A stretch of 32,044 nucleotides of DNA from an uncultured Gemmataceae bacterium. GTDB taxonomy: Bacteria; Planctomycetota; Planctomycetia; Gemmatales; Gemmataceae. The position numbers and the translations under genes are program-made. Location of the stretch: positions 1 through 32,044 of the forward strand of contig CAKZUU010000251.1 in assembly GCA_937922175.1 (NCBI GenBank), read 5' to 3'. The notes under the pieces are model-generated. The model had not been told where the DNA came from. It saw nothing but the letters and a program-made list of their open reading frames with translations, and did no database searches. Below are positions 5,399 to 13,446 of the stretch, piece after piece (within the stretch, counting starts at the first letter, position 1; the number at the start of each line of letters is the position of its first letter).

Positions 5399-7285
5399 AT
5401 GACGACCCAACGGGATGATAAGACGACACCTGCTTCGCCCTCCGAGTTTCACGAGTTGTTGACCGAGCTGGCAGCCATTCGGGAGGATCTGGTGGCCGCG
5501 GCTCAGTCACCACCCGAATTGGAACACGTTCATCCCAATTACCAGGAAAGTGCCAAGAATCTGCTGCACTACCTGGCGCTGCGTCGGCGGGACCTGCGGC
5601 CCTTGCAGCTTCGGCTCGCCGCCTTGGGGTTGTCCTCGCTGGGTCGCGCGGAGTCGCACGTCCTGCATGCGGTCGATGCGGTCCTGAATGTGCTGCGTCG
5701 GGTCACGAAAACGAAAGCTCCTCCGGTCGAAGACCACTCGATCGGAGTCGATCTGGCCGGCGGTCAGAAATTACTCGCGTCCCATGCCGACGCCTTGCTC
5801 GGCCCAGCTCCGTCGGGTCGCTCGGTCCGCATTATGGTGACCATGCCCACGCAAGCCGCCCGAGATTATACGTTGGTTCACGACTTGCTCCGTCTGGGCA
5901 TGAACTGTCTGCGGATCAATTGCGCTCATGACCGACCCGAGCAGTGGCGACAGATGATCGATCATCTTCGCCGAGCCGAGCAATCTCTGGGGCGATCTTG
6001 TCGGGTGGTCATGGACCTGGCCGGTCCGAAGCTCCGCACAGGGCCCCTCGAGCCGGGCCCTGCCGTAATTCGGATTCGACCCCAGCGCGATGTCTTCGGT
6101 CGAGTGACCGCGCCCGCTCGGGTCTGGCTGACATCGAACGAGCGACCGGTGCCGCCGCCCTCCCCGGCGGATGCCGTCCTCCCCGTGTCGACGGCTTGGC
6201 TAGAGCGACTAAAGATCAATGACCGCGTTCGCTTCCGCGACGCTCGCGATGCTCGACGTGAATTCGAGATCGCCGACACGGTCACGGGCGGCAGCTGGGC
6301 TTTGTTGCGTCAGACGGCTTACGTCGTCCCGGGTACGGTCTTGCGGCGAGACAAAAAAGGTCACGCTCAGGAAACCGTGGTCGGCGAGTTTCCTCCGTGC
6401 GAGCAGGCGATTCGCCTCAACGTCGGCGATCACCTGATCATCACCCGCAACCAGCAACCGGGCCGACCGGCTCGATTCGACCCCTCGGGCCGCGTCCTCA
6501 CCCCAGCGAGGATCGGTTGTTCATTGCCGCAGGTCTTCGACGACGTTCGCCCAGGCGAGGCGATCTGGTTCGACGACGGCAAGATTGGGGGCGTGGTGGA
6601 TGAGATCAACGCGTCCGCGGTCCATGTCCACATCACGCATGCTCGCCTCGGTGGCGAGACCCTTCGGGCGGATAAGGGGATCAATCTACCGGAGAGCGAC
6701 CTTCGGTTACCTGCCCTCACAGAAGATGACCTGGACTGTTTGCCGTTTGTGGCTCAGCATGCCGACGTGGTCGAATTGTCGTTTGCCAATAACGCCGCTG
6801 ATGTCGATGCGTTGCGCGAGCAACTCGATCGCTTGGGCAATCGCTGCCCGGCGGTGGTGCTCAAAATCGAAACGAGGCGCGGCTTCGAGAATCTGCCGGC
6901 CATGCTACTGGCGGCCATGAAATTGCCCTGCGTGGGTGTCATGATCGCGCGCGGCGATTTGGCGGTGGAGTGTGGGTTCGAGCGCTTGGCCGAAGTGCAG
7001 GAAGAAATCCTTTGGGTCTGCGAGGCGGCCCATGTTCCGGTCATCTGGGCGACCCAAGTGCTCGAAAGCCTCGCGAAACAGGGGCTGCCCTCGCGGGCCG
7101 AAATCACCGACGCCGCTATGGGTCACCGGGCCGAGTGCGTCATGCTCAACAAGGGGCCTCACATGCTCTCCGCTGTCCGCGTCTTAGATGACATCCTCCG
7201 ACGCATGCAGGCCCACCAAGCGAAAAAACGCTCGATGATGCGCGAGTTGCGTCTGGCGCACCGGCTTCGGATACCAAGGTCCTGA
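5399..7285 (+). CDS. Pyruvate kinase-like protein with N-terminal helical extension
   Basis: This 628-residue protein starts at ATG 5399 after GGGAGGGT. Residues 1-135 form a helical extension (HPNYQESAKNLLHYLALRR and following). Residues from about 140 form a pyruvate kinase barrel: IMVTMPTQAARD, MNCLRINCAHD, VVMDLAGPKLRTG (about 203), then an enlarged B domain. The active-site strands LKIETRRGFENLP (about 486), ARGDLAVE (about 517) and WATQVLESLAKQG (about 548) follow. The allosteric C-terminal domain of classical enzymes is absent. Two motifs deviate: NFSHG is NCAHD, and MLSGET is MLNKGP. The Lys-x-Glu and Arg-Gly-Asp catalytic residues remain. It may interconvert phosphoenolpyruvate and pyruvate, or act on another enol phosphate. 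It lies 26 bp after the FBPA/P gene and 29 bp before uspA, in one operon. Confidence 0.8.
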   Translation: MTTQRDDKTTPASPSEFHELLTELAAIREDLVAAAQSPPELEHVHPNYQESAKNLLHYLALRRRDLRPLQLRLAALGLSSLGRAESHVLHAVDAVLNVLRRVTKTKAPPVEDHSIGVDLAGGQKLLASHADALLGPAPSGRSVRIMVTMPTQAARDYTLVHDLLRLGMNCLRINCAHDRPEQWRQMIDHLRRAEQSLGRSCRVVMDLAGPKLRTGPLEPGPAVIRIRPQRDVFGRVTAPARVWLTSNERPVPPPSPADAVLPVSTAWLERLKINDRVRFRDARDARREFEIADTVTGGSWALLRQTAYVVPGTVLRRDKKGHAQETVVGEFPPCEQAIRLNVGDHLIITRNQQPGRPARFDPSGRVLTPARIGCSLPQVFDDVRPGEAIWFDDGKIGGVVDEINASAVHVHITHARLGGETLRADKGINLPESDLRLPALTEDDLDCLPFVAQHADVVELSFANNAADVDALREQLDRLGNRCPAVVLKIETRRGFENLPAMLLAAMKLPCVGVMIARGDLAVECGFERLAEVQEEILWVCEAAHVPVIWATQVLESLAKQGLPSRAEITDAAMGHRAECVMLNKGPHMLSAVRVLDDILRRMQAHQAKKRSMMRELRLAHRLRIPRS

Positions 7286-7314
7286 TCTTGTCTTTCCCGA
7301 CTCGGAGGTCTGCG

Positions 7315-7818
7315 ATGCTCCCGATCAAAACCATTCTCCATCCGACCGATTTTTCCGAAAGCGCCATGCTGGCCTTCGATCTGGCCTGTGCTCTCGCACG
7401 GGATTACGGTGCTCGGATGATCGTGCACCACGTCGAGGTTCCACCGGTTTATGTGCATGGCGAGGCGATTGTGCCCTTGGAACCGCCCGAAGCGGATACG
7501 GCTCTTTATGAGCAACTGAAAAGCATCCGACCGACCGACCCGAAGATTCCCATCGAGCATCTCCTGACTCGGGGCGACGTGGTCGACGACATTTTAATGA
7601 CCGCGGAGAAATCCAATGCCAATCTGATCGTCATGGGAACGCATGGTCGAGGCCCCCTGATGCGGTTGCTCTTGGGAAGTGTCGCCGAACAAATTGTGCG
7701 CAAGGCCTCCTGTCCGGTCCTTACCGTGAGGAAGTCGATCCCTGCCGAGGGGTCAGCTGAGAAAAAAGATGACAACGTCGCCGTCAGCGGGAATCTGTCG
7801 GGGTCGATTTTGCCTTGA
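7315..7818 (+). CDS. Universal stress protein, UspA family, ATP-binding type
   Basis: This 167-residue Usp closes the operon that starts with the BON gene. It shows ILHPTDFSESA at the N-terminus, the ATP-binding signature G-2x-G-9x-G-S (GTHGRGPLMRLLLGS) around residues 104-118, and the final strand CPVLTVRKS. A tail of about 25 polar residues follows the domain. The frame is open from a TTG at 7288, but ATG at 7315 has CGGAGG 7 bases upstream. The last 35 bp overlap the 3' end of the convergent arsC gene. It is a paralogue of the Usp at 967-1416. Confidence 0.93.
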   Translation: MLPIKTILHPTDFSESAMLAFDLACALARDYGARMIVHHVEVPPVYVHGEAIVPLEPPEADTALYEQLKSIRPTDPKIPIEHLLTRGDVVDDILMTAEKSNANLIVMGTHGRGPLMRLLLGSVAEQIVRKASCPVLTVRKSIPAEGSAEKKDDNVAVSGNLSGSILP

Positions 7819-8230
7819 GATCGCAAAGAGGGACGCCCAACAGGGTTAATGCCTCGGCGACTTTGTCCCGGATGAGATCGCGGACCGTGTTAAATTGCTC
7901 GGGAGACATGTACTTCGGGTCCGGGATCGACCAGTCGGCTCGATGTCGCGCCGGAATCCACGGACACGAGTCGCCGCACCCCATCGTCGCGACGAAGTCG
8001 AACTCGACTTGAGGCAGATCGTGAAGCGACTTCGAGGCGTGTGTACTCAGATCGTAGCCGAGTTCCCTCATGGCGGCGATCGCCTTGGGATTGACCACGC
8101 CGGAGGGGCGCGAGCCGGCGCTGTAGGCCTCGACTGCCGCTCCCCCAAGGATCCGGGCGAAAGCTTCGGCCATTTGGCTCCGATTCGCGTTCTCAACACA
8201 AACGAACAGCAACCGCTTTGGATGGTTCAT
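7784..8230 (-). CDS. arsC: Arsenate reductase, low-molecular-weight phosphatase-fold (thioredoxin-coupled type)
   Basis: This 148-residue cytoplasmic enzyme reduces arsenate to arsenite. The P-loop CVENANRS (C-x5-R-S) lies near residue 11, and the following helix QMAEAF is typical of ArsC rather than of tyrosine phosphatases. The second cysteine pair sits in TMGCGDSCPWIP, matching the C82/C89 pair of the thioredoxin-dependent class, and the acid-proline WSIPDP provides the catalytic aspartate. ATG at 8230 overlaps the stop codon of the aquaporin reading frame (ATGA), indicating translational coupling. The frame could extend 11 codons upstream. No ArsR or ArsB is visible, so efflux may depend on the upstream aquaporin. 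The 3' end overlaps uspA by 35 bp. Confidence 0.9.
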   Translation of the reverse strand: MNHPKRLLFVCVENANRSQMAEAFARILGGAAVEAYSAGSRPSGVVNPKAIAAMRELGYDLSTHASKSLHDLPQVEFDFVATMGCGDSCPWIPARHRADWSIPDPKYMSPEQFNTVRDLIRDKVAEALTLLGVPLCDLKAKSTPTDSR

Positions 8231-8945
8231 GGGGCGGCCCTGTGATCTTTCCAGGTGCAACACGCTTCATCTCGAACACAACGGCAGGCCCAAGGGGCCG
8301 CCAGTGCTCCCAAAATAGGGGCCGTCCAATAAATCCACAGTTCCGACCATCGCCCCGAGACCAGCGCCGGGCCCAACGACCGGGCCGGATTCATCGACGC
8401 CCCCGAGATCGGCCCTCCGACAAGCGCCTCCAACGCCACCATACTGCCGATCGCCAGCCCCGCGAAGATGCCTTTCTCTTGTGCCCCGGTCGAGACACCG
8501 AGGATGACGAACATCAATCCCGCGGTCATCAATAGAATAGCTCCAACACCCACGATTGTGTCAGAGTTCCAGCCGGGATGGTGGCCCCGAGCCGATCATC
8601 CTGCGGAAACAACAGCCGGACCGTCACGCTCGCTGAGATCGCTCCGAGACACTGGGATGCGATATACGGCATGATCCACCGGGAGGGAAAACGTCGTGCC
8701 GCAGCAAATGCCAGGGTGACGGCGGGGTTGATGTGGGCTCCAGAGACGTCGCCAATCGCGGAAATCATGGCAAACACGACCAGCCCGAACGTTAAGGCGA
8801 CACCTTCATGGGCCAGGCTCCCCTCGCGGTGCACGACGATAGCTGCTGTGCCGGCAAACACTAAAGCATAGGTTCCGATGAATTCCGCCACGAGCTTCCT
8901 CGATAGGGGGACCGACTGCGCCACTGCGGAACTCTCCCAAACCAT
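8227..8945 (-). pseudogene. Aquaporin (MIP family), disrupted by a frameshift
   Basis: Two overlapping minus-strand frames together make one aquaporin. The first (8945-8529) carries the N-terminal helices and the first pore motif in GAHINPAVTL. It stops at TGA right after LTQSWVLELFY. The second frame continues with LMTAGLMFVILGVSTGA, the second pore motif GASMNPARSLGPAL, and a cysteine-rich tail (CRC, ACC), ending at 8227. The break coincides with a tandem CTATT-CTATT (plus strand AATAG twice, 8531-8540). Removing one copy restores the frame as LELLMTAGLMFV, with the spacing usual for the family. The neighbouring, ATGA-overlapping arsC suggests an AqpS-like arsenite channel. It may be a real mutation, a strain variant or an assembly error. 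Confidence 0.85.
8531..8540. repeat. 5-bp tandem duplication (AATAG x2) causing a frameshift
   Basis: AATAG is repeated exactly twice within the aquaporin gene. Deleting one unit (5 bases, equal to a shift of 2) joins the two aquaporin frames precisely. The signature fits replication slippage. Confidence 0.85.
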
Positions 8946-8999
8946 TTGTTGACCCCGCTCTCAATTTACGGGCCCTCGTCGATGTCGGCCGGCTCGTGC

Positions 9000-9028
9000 T
9001 TGAAGGCGCGGGCGCACGTTCGTAGATT
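9000..9028 (+). promoter_or_regulatory. Possible housekeeping promoter of dapA
   Basis: TTGAAG (9000-9005) and TAGATT (9023-9028) are separated by 17 bases, each matching 4 of 6 consensus positions. They lie about 40 bp before the dapA ATG, in the 121-bp divergent gap shared with the aquaporin gene. Confidence 0.35.
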
Positions 9029-9066
9029 TCCGGGAATGCTGTCGTTTCCTCCACGGAGGCCGAGTC

Positions 9067-9966
9067 ATGGCTTCGCGCGGTGACCAATTCGCCGGCGTCA
9101 CAGTCGCGCTCGTGACGCCGTTCCGCAATGGCGACATTGACTTCGAGGAGTTGGGCCGACTCGTCGATTGGCATGTGGAACAGGGGACGGACTGTCTCGC
9201 CCCTGTTGGCACCACCGGAGAATCACCCACGTTGGATCATGAGGAACACGAACGTGTCATCGCCTTTGTGTGTGAGCGAGTCCGGGGGCGCATCAAGACG
9301 ATGCCCGGAACCGGGTCGAACAGCACCCGCGAAGCGATTCGCCTGACGAAGTTCGCGAAGAAGGCCGGAGCCGACGGCGTGCTCATGGTGGGACCCTACT
9401 ACAACAAGCCGACGCAAGAGGGATACTATCAACACTTCCGTGCCGTCGCCGATGCCGTCGATATTCCCATCGTGCTCTATAACATCCCCGGTCGCACCGG
9501 GTCCAACATTCTTCCGGAAACGATCGCTCGTATCGCCCAACATCCCAACGTGGTTGCCGTTAAAGAGGCGACCGGGTCACTGGATCAAGCCTCCCAGATC
9601 GCCCAATTGTGCGACATCGCGATCCTTTCAGGCGACGACAGCTTGACTTTGCCGCTCATGAGTATCGGCGGGAAAGGCGTCGTTTCCGTCGTGGGCAACA
9701 TCGTCCCGCGCGACATGAAAGGGCTGGTCGGCAGCTTCCTGAAAGGTGACATCGCTGCCGCCCAATCCTGGCACCGCAAGTTGTTCCCCCTGTGTCGGGA
9801 CATGCTGGGTGTGGCGACGAATCCAATCCCCATTAAATGCGCGCTGAAACTCCTCGGCCGGGGAACAGGCGAATTACGCCTCCCCATGACCCCCCTCGAC
9901 GCTGCCGGAGAGGCGCGAGTCCGCCAAACCTTGGTGCAGTACGGTTTGATCAAGTCACCGGCCTGA
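9067..9966 (+). CDS. dapA: 4-hydroxy-tetrahydrodipicolinate synthase
   Basis: This 299-residue class I aldolase condenses pyruvate with aspartate semialdehyde, the first step committed to lysine and diaminopimelate. The family motif GTTGESPTL (residues 48-56) contains the catalytic Thr49 and Thr50. Tyr138 lies in LYNIPGRTG (137-145). The Schiff-base Lys166 is in VAVKEATG. YYNKPTQEGYY (111-121) is also diagnostic. Length equals the family norm. CGGAGG stands 8 bases before the ATG. carA follows on the same strand after 19-28 bp, so the two are probably co-transcribed. Diaminopimelate synthesis fits a peptidoglycan-making planctomycete. Confidence 0.96.
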   Translation: MASRGDQFAGVTVALVTPFRNGDIDFEELGRLVDWHVEQGTDCLAPVGTTGESPTLDHEEHERVIAFVCERVRGRIKTMPGTGSNSTREAIRLTKFAKKAGADGVLMVGPYYNKPTQEGYYQHFRAVADAVDIPIVLYNIPGRTGSNILPETIARIAQHPNVVAVKEATGSLDQASQIAQLCDIAILSGDDSLTLPLMSIGGKGVVSVVGNIVPRDMKGLVGSFLKGDIAAAQSWHRKLFPLCRDMLGVATNPIPIKCALKLLGRGTGELRLPMTPLDAAGEARVRQTLVQYGLIKSPA

Positions 9967-9994
9967 TGCTCGATAGGTTCCGAAGGTGCGACAA

Positions 9995-11110
9995 TTGTCC
10001 CCAAGAATTGCCAAACTCGCTCTCGAAGACGGCACCGTATTCACCGGTCGCGCTTTCGGCGCTCCCGGTGAACGCTTCGGCGAAGTCGTCTTCAATACCA
10101 GCATGACGGGCTATCAAGAGGTCCTGACCGATCCGTCTTACAAGGGTCAGATCGTCACAATGACCTACCCGCATATCGGCAACTATGGTGTCACCGACGA
10201 GGATAAAGAATCGCGTGGCCCGCAGGTCGAGGGCTTCGTCATCCGGGAACTGGCCGTACATCCCAGCAACTTCCGCTCGCAGAAGACGTTAAACGAATAC
10301 CTCGCCGAACACGGTATCATCGGGTTGGAAGGGATCGACACCCGCGCGTTGGTCCGTCGGTTGCGTCTTCGCGGGGCCATGACCGGCGTGCTCTCCACCG
10401 AAGACCTCGACGACGCCTCCCTGGTGCGGAAGGCGCGATCGGCTCCAAGCATCGTTGGACGAGACCTCGTCCAACAGGTCCTTCCCACAGAACCGTTTGA
10501 ATGGCACGAGGGATTCGTCAGCCCGTTGGTCGCGCATCTAGCACCCCGACCGATCACTCGCCATGTCGTCGCGTTGGACTTCGGCATGAAATGGAACATC
10601 CTCCGCTGCCTGGTTCAAGTCGGTTGCCGTGTCACCGTCCTGCCTGGGAACGCCAGCGCCGAAGAGGTGCTCCGACTCGACCCGGACGGCATCTTCTTGT
10701 CGAACGGGCCAGGGGATCCCGAGCCTCTCACGTATGCCCATGAGACGATTCGCCGGCTCGTGGGGCACAAACCGATCTTCGGTATCTGCCTGGGCCATCA
10801 GCTGCTCGGGTTGGCTTTAGGCGCCAAGACCTTCAAGTTGAAATTCGGACATCGCGGTGCCAACCATCCTGTGCGGAATGAGCAAACTCGTCAGATCGAA
10901 ATCACAACGCAAAACCACGGTTTCGCTATCGATACCGATTCGCTGCCGTCAGATTTGATTCCGACTCATGTCAATTTGAACGATGGGACGTTGGAGGGGA
11001 TGCGGCACCGTCGCTTCCCCGTGTTCAGCGTCCAGTATCACCCCGAGGCGAGTGCCGGTCCGCACGACAGCGTTTACTTGTTCGAGGAATTTCGGTCGAT
11101 GCTGGGCTAG
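9995..11110 (+). CDS. carA: Carbamoyl-phosphate synthase small (glutaminase) subunit
   Basis: This protein of about 371 residues hydrolyses glutamine and passes ammonia to CarB for arginine and pyrimidine synthesis. The N-terminal domain has LEDGTVFTGRAFG, FNTSMTGYQEVLTDPSY and the IDTRALVRRLR segment. The C-terminal class I glutamine amidotransferase has nucleophile Cys in GICLGHQLLGLA (about residue 265) and His-Pro-Glu in SVQYHPEAS (about 349-351). Start is uncertain: GTG at 9986 is possible, but AAGGTG at 9983-9988 is a ribosome binding site placed correctly for the TTG at 9995, giving MSPRIAKLALEDG. carB is not in the window. Confidence 0.95.
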   Translation: MSPRIAKLALEDGTVFTGRAFGAPGERFGEVVFNTSMTGYQEVLTDPSYKGQIVTMTYPHIGNYGVTDEDKESRGPQVEGFVIRELAVHPSNFRSQKTLNEYLAEHGIIGLEGIDTRALVRRLRLRGAMTGVLSTEDLDDASLVRKARSAPSIVGRDLVQQVLPTEPFEWHEGFVSPLVAHLAPRPITRHVVALDFGMKWNILRCLVQVGCRVTVLPGNASAEEVLRLDPDGIFLSNGPGDPEPLTYAHETIRRLVGHKPIFGICLGHQLLGLALGAKTFKLKFGHRGANHPVRNEQTRQIEITTQNHGFAIDTDSLPSDLIPTHVNLNDGTLEGMRHRRFPVFSVQYHPEASAGPHDSVYLFEEFRSMLG

Positions 11111-11147
11111 GATGTCGTTGTGGAAGATTTCGGTCGCCGAGCCATCC

Positions 11148-11618
11148 TCAACCCTGCAATTCAAAAATGCACTCGATCTCGACGGCGATATTGCCCGGCA
11201 GCGCGTTGGTGCCGATGGCACTGCGAGCACCCACGCCGGCATCCTCGCCAAACACCTCAGCCATCAGTTCCGAGAAACCATTGATGACCTGGGGGTGGTC
11301 GCGGAACTCCGGCGTGCATTGCACCAAGCCGAGCGTCTTGACCAGGCGTTTGACCGGATCGAGAGAACCGAGCGTCGCCCGGACAGTGGAGAGGATCGCC
11401 AGTCCCGTCTGTCGGGCCGCTTGCTTACCTTGCTCGAGTGTCAAATCGGCCCCGACCCGACCGGTGATCATCGTCTTGTCCTCTTTCAACGGACCATGCC
11501 CCGAGACGTACAGCATGGAGCCGACCTGCACGGCGGTCTTGTACTTCGCCACAGGTTTGGGGGCGGGGGGCAATATCAAATGCAACTCTTGAATTCGTGT
11601 CTCGGGTTTGCTGGACAT
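11148..11618 (-). CDS. RidA/YjgF-family protein
   Basis: This 156-residue protein belongs to the YjgF/YER057c/UK114 superfamily. The start at 11618 is chosen because CGGAGG stands 5 bases upstream; an ATG at 11639 is possible. The body shows VQVGSMLYVSGHGPL, then the C-terminal signature GARSAIGTNALPGNIAVEIECIF split as ARSAIGTNALP and VEIECIF. The conserved arginine corresponds to the residue that binds the carboxylate of enamine/imine intermediates in RidA deaminases. At 156 residues it is longer than RidA proper (about 128) and belongs to a less studied subgroup, so imine deaminase activity is not certain. It lies 86 bp after hemE on the same strand. Confidence 0.82.
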   Translation of the reverse strand: MSSKPETRIQELHLILPPAPKPVAKYKTAVQVGSMLYVSGHGPLKEDKTMITGRVGADLTLEQGKQAARQTGLAILSTVRATLGSLDPVKRLVKTLGLVQCTPEFRDHPQVINGFSELMAEVFGEDAGVGARSAIGTNALPGNIAVEIECIFELQG

Positions 11619-11704
11619 GGCAGCCTCCGGGAGAGTCATGACCTCATAAGTACCGCTGGCAGTCAGGTCGGCAAGCCGCGTTGTCTCGTCGGCTCAACCG
11701 GCAG

Positions 11705-12724
11705 TCAGACGGAACCGGAACCTCGACATTCCTTCACCGCCCGCACGAAGGCTTCAAAATTCTCGACTCGGGTGCCCGGGTCGCAACCATGATTCAAATT
11801 GACGATATGTCGTTGGCCCCCGCCCGCTTGAACGCATCGACGAGTCGCTTCCGCCACCTGTTCGGGAGTACCGCAGCGGAGAAGCTCTTGATCCACGTTG
11901 CCCTGGAAGACCAGATGGGGAAACTCACGCCGAGCCGCCGCCAGATCGTGCCTCGTGCCGAGACTGACGACGTCGGCCCCGCTTTGGCACATCACCTCCA
12001 GATACGGGCATTCCTTCACGAAAAGGATCCGTGGTACCTCCGCGACCTCCGCGAAGATTCGACGGTGGTACGAAGCCGACCACCGCTCATATTCGTCGAA
12101 CCGCAACGCTCCGGCCCATGAGTCGAAAAGCTGATAAATGTCGGCCCCCTCCCGAATCAGCACGTTCAAAAAATGAACGGTGGCCTCGCTCAGCCGATGG
12201 AGCAGGGCATCCCACGTTTGCGGCTGAGATTCGGCAAAGCGTCGTGTCTCTTCGAGGTCTTTGCCCGTGCCCAGACAGTAGCTCGCGACCGTGAATGGGG
12301 CCCCGGCAAAGACGATGACGGGCAGATCTTCTTGCAACTCGTCTTTGACACGACGCAACAGGTCAAGAATGTGGCGAAATCGGGTCGGTTCCGGGCGCGG
12401 CGACAAGCGCCGAACATCGTCCAGACTTCGAATCGGTTGGTCGGGCCATGGACCCACATGGGGCCGAAGCGTGAAGGGCAACCCCATGGCGACGGGCAAA
12501 CTCGTGATGTCGTAGAACAAGATGATGGCATCGACGCCGAATCGTCTAGGACTCAGCGAGGCGCGAGCCGCCAATTCGACGTCTTCCGAAAACTCGTAAA
12601 AACTTTTTCCCTGCCGCCATCGGTTGAACTCGGGATCCCAGCGACCGGCTTGTCGCATGGCCCAGACGGGCGGCCGTTCGACCACTTCCCCCCGAGCTGC
12701 TCGAATCAGAAGGTGGCTCGACAT
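11705..12724 (-). CDS. hemE: Uroporphyrinogen decarboxylase
   Basis: This 339-residue cytosolic enzyme decarboxylates uroporphyrinogen III to coproporphyrinogen III in haem synthesis. It shows RPPVWAMRQAGRW (the RQAGR substrate-binding loop), DAIILFYDITSLPVAMGL with the essential aspartate, VIVFAGAPFTVASY, QLFDSWAGAL, FQGNVDQELL, and a C-terminal HGCDPGTRVENFEAF. The RQAGRYLPEYR motif of most species appears as RQAGRWDPEF, a noticeable variant. The frame is open well upstream, but the extra sequence is a shadow of the preceding methyltransferase gene. ATG at 12724 overlaps that gene's stop (TGATG). The two are translationally coupled. Confidence 0.92.
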   Translation of the reverse strand: MSSHLLIRAARGEVVERPPVWAMRQAGRWDPEFNRWRQGKSFYEFSEDVELAARASLSPRRFGVDAIILFYDITSLPVAMGLPFTLRPHVGPWPDQPIRSLDDVRRLSPRPEPTRFRHILDLLRRVKDELQEDLPVIVFAGAPFTVASYCLGTGKDLEETRRFAESQPQTWDALLHRLSEATVHFLNVLIREGADIYQLFDSWAGALRFDEYERWSASYHRRIFAEVAEVPRILFVKECPYLEVMCQSGADVVSLGTRHDLAAARREFPHLVFQGNVDQELLRCGTPEQVAEATRRCVQAGGGQRHIVNLNHGCDPGTRVENFEAFVRAVKECRGSGSV

Positions 12725-13446
12725 CAGCGTTTCCACCCGACGTAGAGGGTCGCGATGCCCCCCGTGAACGGGAAAAAGGTGACGTCGGTCAGACCATGCC
12801 CGCACATTCGCTCGGCCAACGCCTCGTAGTCGGGGAATTGCAACACACTCTCGGGAAGGTAGGAGTAAGCAGCGTCGGGGCTGCGTGACAACCGATTGCC
12901 CAACCGAGGTAAGACGTGCCGGAAAAACAGAAAATACGAACGCCGCAGCACTGGATTCCGTGGTCGCGAGAATTCCAGGACCGCGACGCGACCACTGGGC
13001 CGTGTCACTCGGACCATCTCCGACAGTCCTTTGTCCATATCGGTGATATTCCGTAAGCCGAAGGCAACGCACGTGATTTGGAATTGATCGCTGGCAAATG
13101 GCAAACGCTGCGCATCGGCTTCGATGAGTGTGATCCGACGATCCGCCTGAGCCTGGCGTATCTTGACCGTAGCTCGTTGCAACAATTCCGGGCAGAAATC
13201 GACGCCGACGATCGGCACCTTCCCGCCGCATGCCCGATCATACTGCAACGCTAAGTCTCCCGTGCCGGTACAGACATCGAGAATCGGACCATCACCGGCC
13301 GGGCGGACAAGCGTCGTCGTTCGGCGGCGCCAGCTCCGGTCCACGTTGAGGCTCAAGAGATGATTCAGCCGGTCATACCACGGCGCGATCGCTCCGAACA
13401 TTGAGCGGATACGCTCTTCTCGCTTATCGATGATCGGCGAAGTCAC
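12724..13446 (-). CDS. menG: Demethylmenaquinone/ubiquinone-type C-methyltransferase
   Basis: This 240-residue SAM-dependent enzyme performs the final C-methylation of menaquinone (UbiE/MenG family). SIRSMFGAIAPWYDRLNHLLS-type N-terminal sequence appears as MFGAIAPWYDRLNHLLSL. The SAM-binding motif I is ILDVCTGTGDLAL (about residues 55-67), motif II VGVDFCPELL, and motif III ITCVAFGLRNITD. The C-terminus FFPFTGGIATLYVGWK is characteristic of the family. Start is GTG at 13446, supported by GAGGA 8 bases upstream. It is the first gene of a probable menG-hemE-ridA operon, a sensible pairing of respiratory quinone and haem synthesis. Confidence 0.93.
   Translation of the reverse strand: MTSPIIDKREERIRSMFGAIAPWYDRLNHLLSLNVDRSWRRRTTTLVRPAGDGPILDVCTGTGDLALQYDRACGGKVPIVGVDFCPELLQRATVKIRQAQADRRITLIEADAQRLPFASDQFQITCVAFGLRNITDMDKGLSEMVRVTRPSGRVAVLEFSRPRNPVLRRSYFLFFRHVLPRLGNRLSRSPDAAYSYLPESVLQFPDYEALAERMCGHGLTDVTFFPFTGGIATLYVGWKR

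Noticed and set aside
8529..8553. Programmed ribosomal frameshift in the aquaporin gene
   Set aside because: No slippery heptamer (X-XXY-YYZ) is present at the break, whereas a perfect 5-bp tandem duplication explains the shift completely.
12725..13231. 169-residue N-terminal extension of HemE
   Set aside because: It is the shadow of the menG gene in another frame; HemE begins normally at the ATG that overlaps the menG stop.
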